Assembly: GCF_007993795.1 (NCBI RefSeq)
Contig: NZ_CP042476.1
Location: 372,001 to 436,000, forward strand
DNA from: Antarcticibacterium arcticum
GTDB lineage: Bacteria > Bacteroidota > Bacteroidia > Flavobacteriales > Flavobacteriaceae
Direction of reading: 5' to 3'
DNA: 64,000 nt
Shown: in pieces, positions 35,718-44,642 of the stretch
How the letters are laid out: every line of letters begins with the position of its first letter
Position numbering within the stretch: the first letter of the stretch is position 1
The notes under the pieces: model-generated
What the model was told of the DNA's origin: nothing
The model's input: only the letters and a program-made list of their open reading frames with translations
Database searches by the model: none
Position numbers and translations under genes: made by a program

Positions 35718-36724
35718 TGAAATATAAAATATTAAATTCACAAAAATTTTCTAAAGGCGATTATTCTATCGTTCCAATTCGATTAGAGGATCGTTATGAA
35801 ATAATGAAATGGCGTAATGAGCAAATGTATCATCTGCGGCAAAATGAAGTTCTTACACCAAATAAACAGGATATTTATTTTGAATCGGTGGTTTCAGAGT
35901 TATTTGAAAAAGAAAAACCGGGCCAAATATTATTTTCCTATCTGGAAGGAGAAAAATGCATTGGATATGGAGGGTTGGTGCATATTAACTGGATTGATAA
36001 AAATGCTGAAATTTCATTTATAATGAATACAGAATTAGAAAAAATTCATTTTGATTTTCATTGGGAAAAGTTTCTGTATTTGATTGAAAAAGTTGCATTC
36101 ATGGAATTGGAACTCCATAAAATATTTACTTATGCCTTTGATATTCGTCCCCATCTATACATTGCAATAGAGAAATGCGGATTTCAATTTGAGGCAGAGT
36201 TAAAAGAGCATTGTTATTTTCAGAATCAATTTAAAAGTGTTAAGATTCATTCTAAAATTAATTCATTTAAAGGTTTAAAATTACATCTGGCGACCTCCTC
36301 CGATGTGGAGAGAACATTTGAATGGGCAAATGATATGATGGTAAGAAAATATTCCTTCAAAAATGATCCAATTTTGTGGGATAATCATAAGGAATGGTTC
36401 AATGAGAAAATAAACTCCTCCAATTGCGCTTATTATATTTTGAGGTTAAATGAGCAATGCATTGGATCCATCCGGTTTGATTTAGAAAATAATAAAGCAA
36501 AAATCAACTATCTTATTGACCCTGATTTTACTGGAAAGGGTTTAGGTACTAAAATTCTAGAGGGAGGAATGGAAAAATTAAAAATGGAAAAGCCCTCTAT
36601 TAAGCTGGTTTATGGATATGTATTTAAAGACAATAGAGCGTCCATAAAAATTTTTGAAAATTTAGGATTTAAAATGATCTCAGAAAAGGGGAACGATTTA
36701 AAATTTGAAAAAGATATTAAATGA
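35714..36724 (+). CDS. Double GNAT acetyltransferase, PseH-like
   Basis: The 336-residue protein seems to hold two GNAT (RimJ-like) domains. The first (about residues 15-165) has VPIRLEDRYEIMKWRNEQ and a core near CIGYGGLVHINWIDKNAEI. The second (about 175-336) has HLATSSDVERTFEWAND, then the acetyl-CoA loop DPDFTGKGLGTKIL and the terminal block VFKDNRASIKIFENLGF. PseH acetylates the C4 amine of the UDP-sugar, and the second domain fits that role by context. The first domain lacks an obvious R/QxxGxG/A loop and may be degenerate or structural. It overlaps the neighbours by about 4 bases on each side. Confidence 0.75.
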   Translation: MMKYKILNSQKFSKGDYSIVPIRLEDRYEIMKWRNEQMYHLRQNEVLTPNKQDIYFESVVSELFEKEKPGQILFSYLEGEKCIGYGGLVHINWIDKNAEISFIMNTELEKIHFDFHWEKFLYLIEKVAFMELELHKIFTYAFDIRPHLYIAIEKCGFQFEAELKEHCYFQNQFKSVKIHSKINSFKGLKLHLATSSDVERTFEWANDMMVRKYSFKNDPILWDNHKEWFNEKINSSNCAYYILRLNEQCIGSIRFDLENNKAKINYLIDPDFTGKGLGTKILEGGMEKLKMEKPSIKLVYGYVFKDNRASIKIFENLGFKMISEKGNDLKFEKDIK

Positions 36725-37758
36725 AAATTGAAAATAAAGAAATTGGAAATGATTCATCTGTATTTATAATTGCAGAATTATCAGCCAACCACAACGGAAG
36801 CCTTGAAATAGCTTTGGAAACTGTCAAGGCAGCCAAAAGGGCCGGCGCAGATTGTATTAAACTTCAAACCTATACTGCAGATACAATAACTATAGATTCG
36901 CGAAAAGAGGATTTCTTAATTAAAGGTACGATTTGGGAAGGGAAGAATTTATATGAACTATACAAGGAAGCTTACACCCCCTGGGAATGGCACAAGGAAA
37001 TATTTGAATTAGCAGAAGCAGAAGGTTTGGTATGTTTTTCCTCTCCCTTTGACAAAACCTCGGTGGATTTTCTGGAAGATTTAAATGCTCCTGCGTATAA
37101 AATTGCCTCCTTTGAAATTACAGATATTCCTTTAATTGAATATGTAGCTTCCAAAGGAAAGCCTGTTATCATTTCTACCGGTATTGCCGAAATGGAAGAT
37201 ATAGATTTAGCTCTGGATGCCTGTCATAGAATGGGAAATCAGAATATTGCATTATTAAAATGCACCTCATCATATCCCGCTCCTATTGAGGAAGCCAATA
37301 TGCTCATGGTGAAAGACTTAGCGGAACGCTATGGTGTTATTTCAGGATTGTCAGATCATACAATTGGAAGCACTGTTCCAATTGTTGCTACTGCAATGGG
37401 GGCTAAAATTATTGAAAAACATTTTATTCTGGATAAATCATTAGGTGGCCCGGACGCTTCTTTTTCTATGGATGAGCATGAATTTACTGAAATGGTTAAA
37501 GCAGTACGGCAAGCAGAGAAAGCAATTGGAAAAGTAGAATATTCTCTTACCGAGAAGCAGAAGAAAGGGAAAGATTTTAGCAGATCATTATATGTAGTAG
37601 AAGATATTAAAGCAGGAGACTTAATAACCGAAAAAAACGTAAGGAGTATTAGGCCCGGTTTTGGTTTACATCCAAAGTTTTTACAGAAAATATTAGGTAA
37701 AAAGTTTTTAAGGGATATGCCAAAAGGAAGTAGAGTCACACTAAATGGTATTAAATAA
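36721..37758 (+). CDS. pseI: Pseudaminic acid synthase (NeuB family)
   Basis: PseI condenses phosphoenolpyruvate with the 6-deoxy-di-N-acetyl-altrose to form pseudaminic acid. The 345-residue enzyme has an N-terminal NeuB barrel (IAELSANHNGSLEIAL, GADCIKLQTYTADT, LKCTSSYPAP, GLSDHTIGS) and a C-terminal SAF domain (RSLYVVEDIKAGDLITEKNVR, RPGFGLHPK). The motifs favour PseI over NeuB or LegI but this is by memory of the families. It ends the tight nonulosonate operon. Confidence 0.9.
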   Translation: MKIENKEIGNDSSVFIIAELSANHNGSLEIALETVKAAKRAGADCIKLQTYTADTITIDSRKEDFLIKGTIWEGKNLYELYKEAYTPWEWHKEIFELAEAEGLVCFSSPFDKTSVDFLEDLNAPAYKIASFEITDIPLIEYVASKGKPVIISTGIAEMEDIDLALDACHRMGNQNIALLKCTSSYPAPIEEANMLMVKDLAERYGVISGLSDHTIGSTVPIVATAMGAKIIEKHFILDKSLGGPDASFSMDEHEFTEMVKAVRQAEKAIGKVEYSLTEKQKKGKDFSRSLYVVEDIKAGDLITEKNVRSIRPGFGLHPKFLQKILGKKFLRDMPKGSRVTLNGIK

Positions 37759-37770
37759 CTATAAAAAATT

Positions 37771-38955
37771 TTGATTAAATTCTCCCACAGTGATATTAAT
37801 AATTTGCTTTATTCTGCCTTAAGAAGCAAAAAGCATTTGAGGATAAGACGCAAATCATATTTTAAAAGGGCATTAAAACTCATTTATTTATATCTCACAG
37901 TTTCTGCCGATAAATATCCCACTAATAAAAAGATAATATTAAATTATCTCAATAAAAGTTATATAGATTTTTCGGATATTAGACTTAAGGAGGATTTCAA
38001 ATTTGATTTGAAAGAATCTCAAGTAAAGCCGCTGTTTATCGTAGAGTTTCTACTTATAATTTCTTTTTTATTAAATGTTCAATTTATTCATAAAATTCTA
38101 TTTAATGCGGCCGCCCGCATTACTATAAATGTGATTAAAACAAGAAACATTCAATCTGTCATTTGTGGTCATCCTGATCTGTTAATTTCTTTTATGGGAT
38201 TTTGTTTAAAAGAATGCCAAAAGGAGGTAATTACTATACAGCATGGCATTTACAACTTAACCTCTTATGAAGTATTATGGTGGGAAAAGGAAGTAGCTAC
38301 TAAAATTATTTTATACGGGGAAGATTTTAAAGATTTATATATCTCTCAAGGGGTAAGAAGAGAAAAAATCTTTATAGGTAATCCATATTTTGGAAGTATT
38401 ATAAATCCAATTGACAATAAAAATGTCAATCTTCTATTTAGAAATAAAAAAGTTATATTTCTGGGACAACAGCTTTATAAAATAAGCGATTCTGTTTATG
38501 AGGGATATAATGATTTTTTAAATAATTTCATTCTTTTCTTCGAACATATGAATGTTGAAGTATTTTATAAGCCCCACCCCCGGGAGGAGCTTAATAAAAG
38601 CTTGAGTCCATCGAATTTTTCTAAACTTAAAATATTTAGAGGAAAAGGGAAACCAAAGGAATTATATAGTGATTTTGATTTTTACTATTCCGTCAATTCA
38701 TCAATTCTTATAGAACTTTATCTTCAAAGAAAAATTTGTTTTCAGGTAGATATTCCTATTGATGATTTTAATTACGATATTTTCAAGGATTATACTGGTA
38801 TTCCTTTGGTAAACATAAATAATCTGCAAGAACACCTTCACTCAAAGGAATATAGTTTTTTTTATGATCCTTCCTATCTCAATATCAGGCAGGATTATAA
38901 TAAATATATGGTAGACCTTATTTATAGGATAATAAATCCAGCCAGAATTAATTGA
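37771..38955 (+). CDS. Putative GT-B-fold glycosyltransferase, possibly nonulosonate transferase
   Basis: The 394-residue protein has no strong family signature. Features recalling GT-B sialyl/polysialyltransferase-type and capsule transferases are ITIQHGIYN near residue 165, KIILYGEDFKDLYISQGV, FIGNP near 211, VEVFYKPHPRE near 270 and YYSVNSSILIELYLQ near 310. The start is a TTG 12 bases after pseI, with no better ATG. Being directly behind pseI, it is the best candidate in the locus to transfer the CMP-activated nonulosonic acid. The function is inferred from fold hints and position. Confidence 0.6.
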   Translation: MIKFSHSDINNLLYSALRSKKHLRIRRKSYFKRALKLIYLYLTVSADKYPTNKKIILNYLNKSYIDFSDIRLKEDFKFDLKESQVKPLFIVEFLLIISFLLNVQFIHKILFNAAARITINVIKTRNIQSVICGHPDLLISFMGFCLKECQKEVITIQHGIYNLTSYEVLWWEKEVATKIILYGEDFKDLYISQGVRREKIFIGNPYFGSIINPIDNKNVNLLFRNKKVIFLGQQLYKISDSVYEGYNDFLNNFILFFEHMNVEVFYKPHPREELNKSLSPSNFSKLKIFRGKGKPKELYSDFDFYYSVNSSILIELYLQRKICFQVDIPIDDFNYDIFKDYTGIPLVNINNLQEHLHSKEYSFFYDPSYLNIRQDYNKYMVDLIYRIINPARIN

Positions 38956-38992
38956 AATAACCCCAATCATTAATAGTTTGGATATTTAATTT

Positions 38993-40162
38993 ATGTACAC
39001 AGTACTCTATCTTATTGATTCACTTCAAACCGGGGGCGCAGAAAAAAGCCTGGTTACAATCGCTTCTAAAATTAAAAATTTAAAGCCCGTATTTGTTTAT
39101 GTATACGATGGAAATTTACTCGAAAAAAAATTAAGGGAACATGAGATTGAAGTTTATTCCTTAAATATCGAAAGAGAATACCATTTTACGAAAGCTGTTG
39201 AAGCACTATTACCTCTGGTAAAAAAAATTAATCCAGATATCATACATTCTACCCTATTTAATTCTGATATCATAGCGAGAAAATTAAAAAAACGGTACCC
39301 GGTAATACTAATTAACAGTTTTGTCAATAATTCCTATCTTCAGGAGAGATATAAAAAATTATCCTGGTTTAATAAAGTCAAACTTTTTGCTTTTCAGCAA
39401 TATGACCGGTTTAGCGCATCAAATGTTGACCTTTTTATTTCAAATTCAGAGGCGATAAAAGTAAGCAATGCTTCAGCTCTTAAAGTTTCACTTGATAAAA
39501 TAAAGGTAATCCACAGGGGAAGAGATTTAAGCATATATGAAGATATTGAAACCTCTCAATTGTATAATCTTCGATCTGAATTAAGTCTGTCGAAGGAGAC
39601 CATTCTGCTTAATGTTGGCAGGCTGCTGGAGCGCAAGGGCCAGATGGATCTATTAATTGCGTTTAAGGAATTAACAAATTCTACAAATAATATCAAACTT
39701 CTAATTGCTGGAGAAGGCCCTTACGAGACTACACTTAGGGAATATATTTCGGCAAATGGCTTGGATGAAAAAGTCCTCCTTCTGGGTAATAGAGCAGATA
39801 TACCCCAATTATTAAACCTCGCCGATTTTTTCGTTTTCCCTAGTTGGTTTGAAGGATTACCAGGTTCCCTTATTGAAGCCATGATGGCGGGTCTTCCTAT
39901 TATAGCCTCAGATATTCCGGAAAATCTGGAGTGCGTCACTCAGGAAAGTGCCGTGATTTTCAAAAAGGGGAATTCTTTAGATTTGCTACAAAAAATAAAT
40001 TGGGCTTTGGAGAATAGAGACAAAATGGTTGACAAAGCAAAAACGGGAAAGGAGCTTGCACGGAAAAAGTTTGATATAAATTTGATAGTGGAAGAATACG
40101 AAGCTACCTATTTAAACCTAATTAAAAATAATAGTATATTACCATCCAAATCTATTTTTTAA
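38993..40162 (+). CDS. GT4-family glycosyltransferase
   Basis: The 389-residue GT-B enzyme starts with LYLIDSLQTGGAEKSLVTIA, the acceptor-side glycine loop of GT4. The donor-side blocks are ILLNVGRLLERKGQMDLL, LLIAGEGPYETTL, and the E-x7-E motif in FEGLPGSLIEAMMAGLP. It should transfer a retaining alpha-linked sugar from a nucleotide donor on the cytoplasmic face of the membrane. Donor and acceptor are unknown. Confidence 0.9.
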   Translation: MYTVLYLIDSLQTGGAEKSLVTIASKIKNLKPVFVYVYDGNLLEKKLREHEIEVYSLNIEREYHFTKAVEALLPLVKKINPDIIHSTLFNSDIIARKLKKRYPVILINSFVNNSYLQERYKKLSWFNKVKLFAFQQYDRFSASNVDLFISNSEAIKVSNASALKVSLDKIKVIHRGRDLSIYEDIETSQLYNLRSELSLSKETILLNVGRLLERKGQMDLLIAFKELTNSTNNIKLLIAGEGPYETTLREYISANGLDEKVLLLGNRADIPQLLNLADFFVFPSWFEGLPGSLIEAMMAGLPIIASDIPENLECVTQESAVIFKKGNSLDLLQKINWALENRDKMVDKAKTGKELARKKFDINLIVEEYEATYLNLIKNNSILPSKSIF

Positions 40163-40174
40163 TTCTTAACCAGT

Positions 40175-40729
40175 ATGTTCTCCAAACCCATTCGGGCAGA
40201 TCTTAACCGCTATAGCTCCTCCTCGCGAAACAGGGATTATTTTAAAGCTATTTTCACCCATCCTGGAGCAAGATTTATGTTTCTATATAGGAAATGCCAG
40301 GATCATAGCAATAAAACTATTCCTGGGATTTTTTATAGGGTATGGCTATTCTATTTAACAAGAAATCATAGCGTAGAAATACCTCATGCCTGTTCAATAG
40401 GGGAAGGATTATATATGGGACATTTTAAAGCCATAATTATTAATCAAAATGCCCGGATTGGTAATAATTGTAATATTAGTCAGGGTGTTACTATAGGACG
40501 TGAAAGCCGTGGCAAAAGAATAGGTAGCCCTGTGATTGGAAACCGGGTTTTAATTGGTCCAAACTCAATTGTAGTGGGAAATATTCAAGTGGGAGATGAT
40601 GTCTTAATTGCCCCTCTTACGTTTGTAAATTTTGATGTGCCTGCTAATTCTGTGGTAATGGGAAGTCCCGGAAAGATTATTTCTGATAAAGGAAGTATGG
40701 GTTATATTAAAAAAATATTAGTGGAATAG
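40175..40729 (+). CDS. CysE-like hexapeptide O-acetyltransferase
   Basis: The 184-residue protein starts with a serine-acetyltransferase-like helical part (IRADLNRYSS) and continues as a left-handed beta-helix with hexapeptide repeats (IPHACSIGEGLYMGHF, IIINQNARIGNNCNISQGVT, VIGNRVLIGPNSIVVG). In sugar loci this type adds O-acetyl groups to polysaccharide sugars. It is shorter than true CysE and has no cysteine-pathway neighbour, so a sugar substrate is more likely. Confidence 0.8.
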   Translation: MFSKPIRADLNRYSSSSRNRDYFKAIFTHPGARFMFLYRKCQDHSNKTIPGIFYRVWLFYLTRNHSVEIPHACSIGEGLYMGHFKAIIINQNARIGNNCNISQGVTIGRESRGKRIGSPVIGNRVLIGPNSIVVGNIQVGDDVLIAPLTFVNFDVPANSVVMGSPGKIISDKGSMGYIKKILVE

Positions 40730-40766
40730 TGTTTGAATGTGTAAAAGAGCTAAATAAGTGTTAGGC

Positions 40767-41678
40767 ATGGAAGTGAAGGATTCTAAAATGACTGTTATAA
40801 TGCCTGTATATAACCGGGGTAATATTGTAAAAAAATCCGTTGACAGTGTTCTTGATCAAACATTTAAGAACTTTGAACTATTGATAATTGATGACTGTTC
40901 CACAGATGATACCTGGGAGGTAATTACTTCTTTTAAAGACCCGAGGATAAAAAGTTATAAATTGGCCAAAAATTCCGGTGCTGCCGCAGCCCGAAATTAT
41001 GGTATAGATAAATCCACAAGTAATTATATATGCTTTTTAGATAGTGATGATACGTTGGAAAGAGATTTTTTAAAAACTTCCCTTGATGTTCTCCGGGATA
41101 CTCCTCCCAGGGTGGGTTTCATGTGGACTGGTAGAAATATAATCACGGGTGACGACCATCAACCTCAATCTTGGCGACCTTCCGGGGTTTCCTCTTATCA
41201 AATCTTCTTAAAGCATATCAGAATAGGTACAGGGGCAGGAATAACCATAAAAAAACAAGTTTTTGATAAATGTGGTAATTTTAATGAAAATCTTCCCGCT
41301 GCAGAAGATACAGAGTTTTTTTTCAGGATTTCACAGCAATTCGATTTTACATATACTGACAGGTGTCTGATAAATATTTATAAAAGTGGATCCAGCCGTT
41401 TATCAAGAAGCTACAAAAGTATAGCTATAGCATATAATTCTTTTTTAAAAGATCATTTTGGAGAGATTGATAAAGATCCTGAATTAAAAAGAATTTATTA
41501 TTATAAAATGATGTGGTTAAATTTTCATATCCCTGATCCTGACAGGGCTAAGGAATATTATAATAAAATTCCAAGCGATTCAATTTTGGATAGTGTCAAA
41601 ATACAATTTATATACGGCATTTATAAATTTTTACCTTTAGAATATGCATCCTATATTCACGGCAAATTTTCTTCTTAA
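40767..41678 (+). CDS. GT2-family glycosyltransferase
   Basis: The GT-A enzyme begins MTVIMPVYNRGNIVKKSVDS and has the donor-binding DDCSTDDT and the metal-binding FLDSDDTLERDF, followed by the acidic base region PAAEDTEFFFRI. It is an inverting transferase of the GT2 type. The start is uncertain: GTG 40758, ATG 40767 (used here, 303 residues) and ATG 40788 are all in frame and precede the first conserved strand. Confidence 0.88.
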   Translation: MEVKDSKMTVIMPVYNRGNIVKKSVDSVLDQTFKNFELLIIDDCSTDDTWEVITSFKDPRIKSYKLAKNSGAAAARNYGIDKSTSNYICFLDSDDTLERDFLKTSLDVLRDTPPRVGFMWTGRNIITGDDHQPQSWRPSGVSSYQIFLKHIRIGTGAGITIKKQVFDKCGNFNENLPAAEDTEFFFRISQQFDFTYTDRCLINIYKSGSSRLSRSYKSIAIAYNSFLKDHFGEIDKDPELKRIYYYKMMWLNFHIPDPDRAKEYYNKIPSDSILDSVKIQFIYGIYKFLPLEYASYIHGKFSS

Positions 41679-41706
41679 TTAATTAAAATTAAATAAAATT
41701 TTAACT

Positions 41707-42543
41707 GTGTTAAAAGTATTGGTATATCATAAAATTGATAATCCTGTCAATTTTGAAAAACACTTAGTTTATTTACAGGCCAATTATACTTTAATATCTA
41801 TTAATGAAATTTTAAAATTTAAAGATAAAAACACCAATACACAAAAGCCTCCTTTACTAATCACCTTTGATGATGGTGATCTTACTATATATAATAATGC
41901 TTTCCCAATTTTAAAAAGATATAAAATACCAGCCGTTATATTTGTAATATCTGGTTTAATAGGAACGCAAGAGCCTTTTTGGTGGGATGAAATAACCTAT
42001 TATAATAATACAAATGGAAATTCTAATGCAATGATTTGGGAGGTGAAGAAATGGCCAAATAAAAAAAGAATAAATTTTATTGACCAGTTAAAATTAAATT
42101 CTTCAATTCAGGAATTAAAATATCCCCAATTAACTTACGATCATCTTTACGAAATGCAGGCTGAAGGGATAGATATAGCAAATCATTCTCATACGCATCC
42201 CTTATTTGACAGGTGTACCCCTATCGAATTAAAACAAGAAATGACAACATCCATGGAAATATTGAAAAAAGAAAATTTTCTATATGATATTTTCGCATAT
42301 CCAAATGGGAATTTTTCCACTAAAAGTGAAGCGGTAATCAAAAAAGCGGGAATAAGAATGGCGTTTCTCTTTGATCATAAAATAAACATTAATCTGGATA
42401 ATCCACTCCGAATTTCCAGACTTATTGTGGATGATACCACACCCCTTTGGAAATTCAGGTTTATTCTTAGTGGGTACCATAGCAAAGTGTTGCCTTTACG
42501 GAGAAAAATTTCAAAATTATTATCAGGGTTGCGAATGGTCTAA
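41707..42543 (+). CDS. Polysaccharide deacetylase (NodB/CE4 type), copy 1
   Basis: The 278-residue protein has the CE4 motif LITFDDGDLTIYNNA with the catalytic Asp and metal Asp, and ANHSHTHPLF for the two metal-binding histidines, then DIFAYPNGNFS. It should remove N- or O-acetyl groups from a sugar. No signal peptide is visible, so it may act in the cytoplasm on a lipid-linked intermediate. The start codon is GTG at 41707. Related in type, but not closely, to the deacetylase at 49297. Confidence 0.85.
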   Translation: MLKVLVYHKIDNPVNFEKHLVYLQANYTLISINEILKFKDKNTNTQKPPLLITFDDGDLTIYNNAFPILKRYKIPAVIFVISGLIGTQEPFWWDEITYYNNTNGNSNAMIWEVKKWPNKKRINFIDQLKLNSSIQELKYPQLTYDHLYEMQAEGIDIANHSHTHPLFDRCTPIELKQEMTTSMEILKKENFLYDIFAYPNGNFSTKSEAVIKKAGIRMAFLFDHKININLDNPLRISRLIVDDTTPLWKFRFILSGYHSKVLPLRRKISKLLSGLRMV

Positions 42544-42603
42544 ATCATCTACCCTTTTAAGCTTTTCTCAGGCAGGATTAACTTTTTATATTACACGAGT
42601 CTT

Positions 42604-43485
42604 ATGATCACATACAGAGATTTGGATTACAGTAAAGATATACCTGAAGTTGTTAAACTTATTAATGACAATCTGGATCCTGATTATACAAGTGATTCCC
42701 TTTTATGGAAACATTTTCATAATCCTTTTGGACGCTCAATTTCCATAGTAGCTTTAGATAAGGATCGGATTGTTGCGGTTGTATTTTATATGCGGTATAA
42801 TTTCCAAAATAATAAAGGAAAAATAATTAGAACTATCCGGCCCCTTGATGTGTGTACAGATATAACACAACGTGGAAAAGGTTTATTTAAAATACTTCTT
42901 GAAAAATGCTTAAAGAAACATCAGGATTATGATATTCTTTTTTCTACTCCAAATAAAAAAAGTTATCCTGAATTCATTAAACTTGGCTGGTCACCTCTAA
43001 TTAATTACAAGTTTAAATTAGGCTTGATAAATCGGTTTACAAACACAGGATCCATCCACGTTGAGGATTTTAATTTAACCAGTCCTCTCGAGGAAAATTT
43101 AAATAATCACAGGTATTTCACTACGGCAACTTCATTGAGTTATTTAACGTGGCGCTTCAAGGATTCGGACTATATAATTAAAAAGATTTATAAAAAAGAC
43201 CAAACCGGATATTTAATTTATAGGGTGGATAGGGTCAAAAAGATTAAATGCATTATCTTGTGTGATTATCTGGGGAATGAAAATCTTTTATCCTTAGGTT
43301 TAAAGGAAGTTTGCCGAATAGAAAAAATAATGTCAGTTTATTATCTCGATAATGAATTAAATAAAAAAATTAATTTTTTAATAACAGCATCGATTAGACC
43401 TGCCGTTATTATCTATAAGGAAAAGGATTTTATCCTTCCCAAAGATTTTTTAATTTCATTGGCAGATCTGGAGGGTAGATTATAG
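42604..43485 (+). CDS. GNAT-family acetyltransferase, locus copy A
   Basis: The 293-residue protein has an N-terminal GNAT domain (about residues 1-140) with the acetyl-CoA region VCTDITQRGKGLFKILLEK and the block FSTPNKKSYPEFIKLGW. The C-terminal half is a second, poorly conserved alpha/beta region. It shares order and motifs (NPFG, R/KGxGxF, TPN, LGW/MGW) with the gene at 47087. Such GNATs probably acylate amino sugars in the repeat unit; the substrate is unknown. Confidence 0.8.
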   Translation: MITYRDLDYSKDIPEVVKLINDNLDPDYTSDSLLWKHFHNPFGRSISIVALDKDRIVAVVFYMRYNFQNNKGKIIRTIRPLDVCTDITQRGKGLFKILLEKCLKKHQDYDILFSTPNKKSYPEFIKLGWSPLINYKFKLGLINRFTNTGSIHVEDFNLTSPLEENLNNHRYFTTATSLSYLTWRFKDSDYIIKKIYKKDQTGYLIYRVDRVKKIKCIILCDYLGNENLLSLGLKEVCRIEKIMSVYYLDNELNKKINFLITASIRPAVIIYKEKDFILPKDFLISLADLEGRL

Positions 43486-43506
43486 CATAAATAAAAGTTC
43501 CAAAAT

Positions 43507-44586
43507 TTGAAAATTCTCCATATAATACATAAGCCTCAGAACAGAGGGGCAGAAACTTTTACGTGTCAATTATCACATCATTTATTAAAACTGGGCCATG
43601 AGGTTAAAATTGTAGCAATTTATGAAGGCTGTGCAAACCTTCCTTACTCACCGACAATTGAAAACCTAATGGCTTCAACAAGTAAAAAGGTGATTGATAT
43701 TCCAGCCTGGAAAAAATTAGCTAAAATTGTCAAAAATTTTAATCCAGATATTGTACAGGCCAATTCAGGGGATACTTTAAAGTATGCCGTGTTATCAAAA
43801 ATATTTTTTAGATGGAAAATTCCTATTGTATCTCGCAACGCAAGCGAAGTTGGTAGATATTTAAATTCTTTTTTTCAGATAAGACTTAATAAGTTTTTAT
43901 ATAAAAATGTTGACTGGATTATCTCTGTTTCCCAGGAATCAAAGAAAGATATTTTAAACCATTTTCCATTTTTAGCAACCAAGATTGAAATTATACCTGT
44001 TGGTTTGGAAAAAAACGTGGATATCGACTTTATTCAATTATATCCTTTAGAAAAAAAGCATCTGGTACATGTAGGTGGGTTTAGTTTTGAAAAAAATCAT
44101 TTCGGCTTATTAAATATTTTTGAATTGGTGATAAAGGAGGAACCCCAGGTACATCTGCATTTAATTGGGGATGGCCCTTTAAAAATGCAGTTTATTAAAG
44201 AAGTTCAAAATCGTGGATTAGAGGGGGAGATAACTTTTTATGGTTTTGTTTCACAGCCATTGCCATATATTAAATCTGCTAATGTTCTGGTTTTACCTAG
44301 TATAATAGAAGGACTTCCGGGGGTTCTTTTAGAAGCGATGTATTGTAAAACACCGGTTATAGCTTATAATGTGGGTGGTATTAGTGAAGTGATCAATTCT
44401 AAGACGGGTACTATAGTGGAAAAGGGAAAAGAGTTATTGTTTGCTCAAGGAATAATTAAGATCATGACAGACCCCGATCAGGATCAAATAGCGTATGCGC
44501 ATAAAATGGTTAATTCAAATTTTATGAATGATCAATTAGCTTTGAGTTTTGTTAATTCTTATCAAAAAATAATAGGTCTAAAATAA
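43507..44586 (+). CDS. GT4-family glycosyltransferase, tandem pair member 1
   Basis: The 359-residue GT-B enzyme starts at a TTG (KILHIIHKPQNRGAETF), with donor-side blocks LVHVGGFSFEKNHFGLL, LHLIGDGPL and the E-x7-E region IIEGLPGVLLEAMYCKTPVI. The gene at 44643 is a close paralogue with the same N-terminal KPQxRGAE motif, so the two arose by tandem duplication. They may add successive similar sugars. Confidence 0.88.
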   Translation: MKILHIIHKPQNRGAETFTCQLSHHLLKLGHEVKIVAIYEGCANLPYSPTIENLMASTSKKVIDIPAWKKLAKIVKNFNPDIVQANSGDTLKYAVLSKIFFRWKIPIVSRNASEVGRYLNSFFQIRLNKFLYKNVDWIISVSQESKKDILNHFPFLATKIEIIPVGLEKNVDIDFIQLYPLEKKHLVHVGGFSFEKNHFGLLNIFELVIKEEPQVHLHLIGDGPLKMQFIKEVQNRGLEGEITFYGFVSQPLPYIKSANVLVLPSIIEGLPGVLLEAMYCKTPVIAYNVGGISEVINSKTGTIVEKGKELLFAQGIIKIMTDPDQDQIAYAHKMVNSNFMNDQLALSFVNSYQKIIGLK

Positions 44587-44642
44587 ATTCCTTAAATTAA
44601 AGTTCTAATATATCCCCCTTAATTTTAAAAAGTCGGGAATAT

